Origin: Rhipidocladum racemiflorum
Taxonomy: Eukaryota; Streptophyta; Magnoliopsida; Poales; Poaceae
Direction: 5' to 3'
DNA length: 64,000 nucleotides
NCBI GenBank assembly: GCA_036346355.1
Contig: CM070576.1
Coordinates: 53,925,712-53,989,711 of the forward strand
This document shows positions 59,217-64,000 of the stretch, piece by piece. Each line of letters opens with the position of its first letter. Within the stretch, counting starts at the first letter, position 1. Below the pieces are notes generated by a model that was not told the DNA's origin, ran no database searches, and was given only the letters and a program-made list of their open reading frames with translations. The translations under genes were made by a program, and so were the position numbers.

Positions 59217-59880
59217 CTTTTCTTCTTTTCTTTTTCGGTGGTGCCTTTGTCTGCAAAACTTTAGGCATTTATCATTTCGAATGAAATAGTAGTGTAAGCT
59301 CCCTGCTAAGTTGCCTAAAAACATGCTTTCGCCGTAATTTTTTCTGGTTCCATACGAACGAGCACATAATCGCTTAAAGACTTAAAGTCTTGCGCCGCGG
59401 GACCTCGGCCCTCAAACCCCTCGCCTTAGCAAAATTTGCCTCCCAGGTAGCCTCTAGGAACGAGCACTTAGTGAGTCGTGACAGGACCTTGGGCTTTTGG
59501 CAATCTGGTGCTCGAGGCGCCGACCCCACGGGACACCGAGTGTCATGGCCGTCTTTGGGTCGTCCGAACCCGCCCAACCGCCTTGATTCGCACGCCGCTC
59601 TCACTTAGCGATTCCGTCTTTACTACTGGTATTTGCAAGGCGGCAGGGCACCAGGGGCGAGTGCCTTGGCGCTGCCAAAGATGGGGCAAAAGACCGAAGA
59701 GAGGGCGAGAAAGAACAAATACTTCAGATAAAGAAAGTGAATATTTAATTTTAAACATAAGGTCTTCCCCGACCCACGACGGAGAGGAAGACATACTCCG
59801 GCCGGTCGGGGGACAGACCCTAGGACTTACAACCGATCAGGGGTAGAACTTGCGCAGATTTTCTATCTTCTGGGAGTTTG
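59217..59880. other. Spacer between the converging antisense ORF and Tat pol
   Basis: No domain is recognised. It separates the ends of two convergent reading regions of the same element. Confidence 0.4.
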
Positions 59881-62800
59881 CTAGCTCTTCACCGTCTTCG
59901 GCCGGCTGACCGCCGGACGAGGCGAGACCACTTTGAAGGGTCCCTCCCACTGGGGAGACAGTTTATGCGACCCGGCATGCGACTGGATTCTTCGCAAGAC
60001 CAGGTCGCCCGCTGCCAGTGTTCTCTCATTGACCCGGGAGGCGTGGTACCGCCTGAGACTTTGTTGGTATCTTGCGGCGCGCAAAGCCGCTCGATCTCGC
60101 GCCTCTTCCAGGAGGTTGGCGTCGTCCGTATGAGACCCTCCTGCTCCTCTTCTGTGAATACGCGGCGCGGTGATCCTGGCTCAATTCGGAAGGGAGAAAC
60201 GACCTGCGCCGTAGACCAGGAAGAAAGGAGTTTCCCGGTAGGCTTGGCTAGGAGTGGTCGAAGTGACCACAACACGGCCGGAGTTCTTCGGTCCACCGGG
60301 CGCCACGCTTGTGGAGTCGGTCGAACGCCCGGGTCTTGAGGCCCTTCAATACCAGCGCGTTGGCCCGCTCGACCTGGCCGTTGCTCTTGGGGTGGGCGAC
60401 CGAGGCAAAGCAGACTTTGGTGCCCATCTCCTCACAGAAATCCAAGAAGGTCGCGCTGGTGAACTGTGCGCCGTTGTCGGTGATAATGCGGTTGGCGACC
60501 CCAAAGCGGGCGAAAATCCCTTGCATGAACTTGACTGCAGCTGCGGCGGTGATGGATCTCACTGCCTCGGCTTCCACCCATTTGGTGAACTTATCGATGG
60601 CGACGAACAGGTGGGTGTAGCCCCCTATGGCCCGCGGGAATGGGCCCAGGATATCCAGCCCCCAGACCGCGAAGGGCCAAGAGAGCGGGATAGTTTGCAG
60701 GGCCTGGGCTGGTTGGTGGATCTGCTTGGCGTGGAATCGCACGCTCGCATCTCCTCACTCGCAAAGCATCTGGAGGGCGGTTGGCCAATAGAACCCTTGA
60801 CGGAAAGCCTTTCCCGCCATCGTTCGTCCAGGACATATGGCTCCACTTTGCGCCTCCATGGATATTAGAGAGCAAATCGCTCCCCTCTTCCCGAGTGATG
60901 CACTTGAAGAATTCCGTTCTTACCCGTGATGCAGATCCCCGCCCACCAGGGTATAGCACTTGGCCTTTCGTGCTACCTTCTCTGGCCGACGCATCATCGT
61001 CGGGGCATTCTTGATCCTCGGTAGGCCAGGATCGGATCCATCCATGTGCCTTCGGTCAAGCACAGCGACCACGAGGTGGCCGTCCGGTACTCCGCTGGCC
61101 AAGCGTTTCCGCCGGAACCACTTTCCCTCCAAGGGCGAGTGAAGCGGCATCACCACCGCCCCCGTCGTAAATGGGGCTGCGATGGACGATCGCGGAAGCC
61201 TTTCTTCAAAGACCCCGGCCGCACAGAGATCTGGTTGAGGCGAGCCGGACGAGCTCGTCTGCCAGATGGTTGTCGCGTCGGGGATATGAGTATACCCCAA
61301 CCCTTCGAATGCCTTTCCAACTTCGACCTCCGCCAGTGCACGCCGCCATGACGGGTCGACAGAGAAATCTTTCCTTGCACGATTGGCGACCGCCAGGAGT
61401 CGCCCTTTACTTGCGGCGCCGAACGCCGACGGCTGCGGCGACCGGCACCAAAGCAAGCCCTCGTACTCGGCGACGTTGTTAGTGGCCTTGAAGTCGAGGG
61501 CGACCACGCATTTGAGGAGGTCCCGGTCGGAGAGACGAAGAACCCGACCGCGCCTTCAAGCCTGAAGGACCCGTCAAAGAAGAGCGTCCAGGGAGGACGG
61601 GGACCTCATCGGCCGGGCTCTACCGAGTCCACTTTCGACGAAGTCCGCCACCTTTGACTCTTTATCGCGAAGACGAGGAGCGAACTTGACACCGAACTCC
61701 CCACTCGACGGACCACTTTGCGATGCGGCCCTCGCTTCGGTTGTGGAGGATTTAACGCAAAGGATATGAGGAGACCACCGTGATCTCCCTCCTTGAAAAT
61801 AGTGCCGCAACTTTCTCGATGCTACCACCACAAAGCATAGACCATCTTACGAGCCTGAGGGTACCTTGTTTACTGCGTCGTGTAGCATTTTGTCGATGTA
61901 GTAGACCGGCCGTTGGACACCTTCCCGTTCCGCCACCGGGCGCGCTCACTCTGAAGGGCTAGCCGCCACATACGATAGAACGGCTCGCGGCTCAGGGCGA
62001 CCAAAGACTGGGGAAGAGAGGTACTTCTTCAGATCTTCAAATGCTCGCTGGGCTTCGGGGTCCATTCAAATGAGTTGGTCTTCTTCAATAGCTTGAGCAA
62101 TGGCAGACTTTTTTCCCGAGCGGGATATGAACTGCCCAGGAGGCTAGCCTACGATTAAGCATTGCGATTGCTTGAGCCGGGTAGGCGGCTGCATCCGCTT
62201 CGATCGCTTCTATCTTTCCGGATTGACTTCGATTCCACTACCGAGACCAGAAACCGAGCGGCTTTCGGATGAGACACCAAACACACACTTCTCGGGATTC
62301 AACTTCAGCAAGAGTTTACGAGGCGAGAGAAGGTCTCTTCTAGATCCCGAACGAGCTCATCGGCCTTTTTGTTTTTACCACGGATCATCGACATACACTT
62401 CCAGATTCTTCCCTATTTGGGGTCGAAACACTATATGCATGGCCCGGCCGATAGGTGGCGCCCGGCGTTCTTCACCCGAAAGGCATCTGACATAACAAGA
62501 TACACCGAGGGGGTCACAAAAGCGATCTTTTCTTCATCTTCTTGCGCCATGTCGACCGGTGGTAGCCGGAGTAGGCGTCGAGGAAGATAGAGCCGCACCC
62601 GCAGTGGAGTCGGCGGCGATGTCTATCGGCCGGCAAAGGGGTACGGGTCCTTGGGGCAGGCTTTGTTGAGGTCAAGAAAGTCGATGCACATTCGCCACCT
62701 CCCGTTGGACTTCTTCACAAGCACGGTTGGCGGCCCACTCCGGGTAGGTGGCCTCCCGCACGATCTTAGCGAGACAAAAGTTTTTCCACTTCATCCCGAA

Positions 62801-63620
62801 TGGCATCCTGTCGCTCAGGCGCTGCCACGGATCTTTTGCCGAATCGGTGCGCTCCAGGGAGCGTTGTTAATCGGTGCTCGATCACCTCCTGGGGACCCGG
62901 TCATTTACGAAGGTTCCCAGTGCGAACACATCCAGGTTAGACCGGAGGAAGGTGACGAGCGTCTTTCCTATTTGGCGCCGAGGTCGGTGCCAATCTTGAC
63001 GACCTTGCCCGAGCCATCCTCGCCCACGGGGACCGCTTTGCCTCGCCCAAGGGTGCAGGTGGACCGCGGGTCTTGGCCGAGGGGGAGGCCGGGTTGTCAG
63101 ATCCTTGTCGGCGTCTTGAGCAGGTGGTGCCGGCTAGATCCTGCGGTATTTGGCGAGGCGCAGGCCTCCGGTCTATCCACCTTTACCGTAATTGGACCCC
63201 AGGCCTGGGATTTTCACCCGACATGTAGGCGTAATGGGCCACTGCCATGAACTTGACCAGGACCGGGCGGCCGAGCAAGGCATTATAGGGGAGGTCGAAA
63301 TCAGCGACCTCAAAATCCACCAGCTCCGTCCGGAAGTTCTCCGAACTCCCGAACGTGGCCGCAACCGGACTTGTCCTGTGGGTAAGAGGCCCACCCGGGC
63401 AACTCCGTAGAATGGGCGGGCGGACGCAGGTTCCTCAGACGGGATTTGGAGCGCTGCACGCTTCCAACAGATAGCAGGTTGATGGCACTGCCTCCGTCAA
63501 CTAGGACCCGCCCCAGCTTTGCGTTGCGGACCGTGGGAGACACCACGATCGGGAGATGGCCAGGGCCAGAGGTGTTCTCCGGGTGGTCGGCCCGGCTGAA
63601 AGTGATCGACTGCTCCGACC
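59881..63620 (-). pseudogene. Tat-lineage gypsy pol (protease, RT, RNase H, integrase), frameshifted
   Basis: Reading leftwards: protease (LVDGGSAINLLS, about 63475-63510), reverse transcriptase (VYVDD at 62384-62398), RNase H (ALDFKATNNVAEYEGLL, near 61500), integrase (WGLDILGPFP, FVAIDKFTKWVEAE, TDNGAQFTS, GQVERANAL, 60300-60742) and a C-terminal integrase tail ending near 59885. There is no chromodomain. The order and motifs are those of the Tat/RIRE2 group rather than the chromovirus next to it. Numerous short indels break RT and RNase H. The integrase core (60248-60742) is intact. Confidence 0.9.
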
Positions 63621-64000
63621 ACTTCAGCGGCCGACTCGCCCCGGAGGATGACGTTGTGGCACACACCTGCCTCAGATCTCGCTTGTACTGCGAGTTCGAT
63701 GAGTAGGTGGTGGAGCCACCATGTATGAACGCCACTGTGCGCTCCGCTTGCTGGAAGGCCAGCGGAGCCGCATCTTCGTCGTCTTCGTCTTCGTGGTCTT
63801 TCTCACGGCGCTTTTTGAGCCGCCGATCGACCAACTTGGACACAACCTGGCAGTCCTCCAGGTCGTGTCCGCTTGTTCGATGGATGGGGAAATAGGGCTT
63901 GCCACCATCGTTCTCGCGGCGGGGCGAGCGACGATCCCTGCGGTCGTCACGCCCGCCCCGGCGCTCGTCTCGTCGGTCCTGATCGTCATGACGCCGGGAC
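63621..64000 (-). pseudogene. Tat-lineage gag C-terminal part, runs off the window
   Basis: A basic/acidic segment (VSKLVDRRLKKRREKDHEDE) and an upstream DRRDDRR-like Arg/Asp-rich stretch precede the protease, as in Tat gag. The rest of gag and the 5' LTR lie beyond 64,000. Confidence 0.7.

Noticed and set aside
60254..60868. 204-codon plus-strand frame
   Set aside because: A shadow of the Tat integrase on the minus strand.

Overview
The window is nuclear DNA from a grass (Poaceae). Spliced plant genes with GT-AG introns sit among Stowaway and Tourist MITEs, hAT, MULE-like and Helitron elements, an RTE-type LINE and Ty1-copia and Ty3-gypsy LTR retrotransposons. From memory only, the order CRC1/PCH2, FLX-like, NAD-IDH regulatory subunit, eIF4B, NAR2 resembles a block of rice chromosome 4. 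I could not check that by alignment.

Genic part (1-38,300). From left to right: the last five exons of the meiotic AAA+ ATPase CRC1/PCH2 (+); an FLX-like coiled-coil gene (-) with a minisatellite in its last exon and a second copy of its promoter/leader 3.9 kb upstream; a complete four-exon NAD-isocitrate dehydrogenase regulatory subunit (-); a two-exon FAM175/Abraxas-like gene (-); a small gene cut in two by a solo copia LTR (-); a complete three-exon translation initiation factor eIF4B (+); and a two-exon NAR2/NRT3 nitrate-transport partner gene (-) with a large inverted repeat upstream of its TATA box. These genes belong to unrelated housekeeping, meiotic, flowering and nitrate-uptake functions; nothing suggests an operon or a biosynthetic cluster. 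Many transposons here are defined by target-site duplications: hAT at 2031-3697 and 8781-10159, MULE-like at 17670-18190, Helitron at 2641-2890, solo LTR at 27663-29160 and several MITEs.

Repeat part (38,700-64,000). A degenerate minisatellite is interrupted by a second solo copia LTR. It is followed by a chromovirus (Tekay-like) gypsy array in the order LTR-internal-LTR-internal (43,082-57,654). The second internal region stops abruptly inside integrase and joins the 3' half of a Tat-lineage gypsy element lying on the minus strand (57,655-64,000, running off the window). The Tat element carries an extra ORF on the strand opposite to gag-pol, and that ORF contains a recognisable 77-bp intron.

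I found no new defence or biosynthetic system. The most interesting items are the intron-bearing antisense ORF, the promoter inverted repeat at NAR2, the duplicated FLX-like promoter, the in-frame small gene split by a solo LTR, and an indel pattern in the gypsy block that looks like base-calling error at methylated cytosines rather than evolution.
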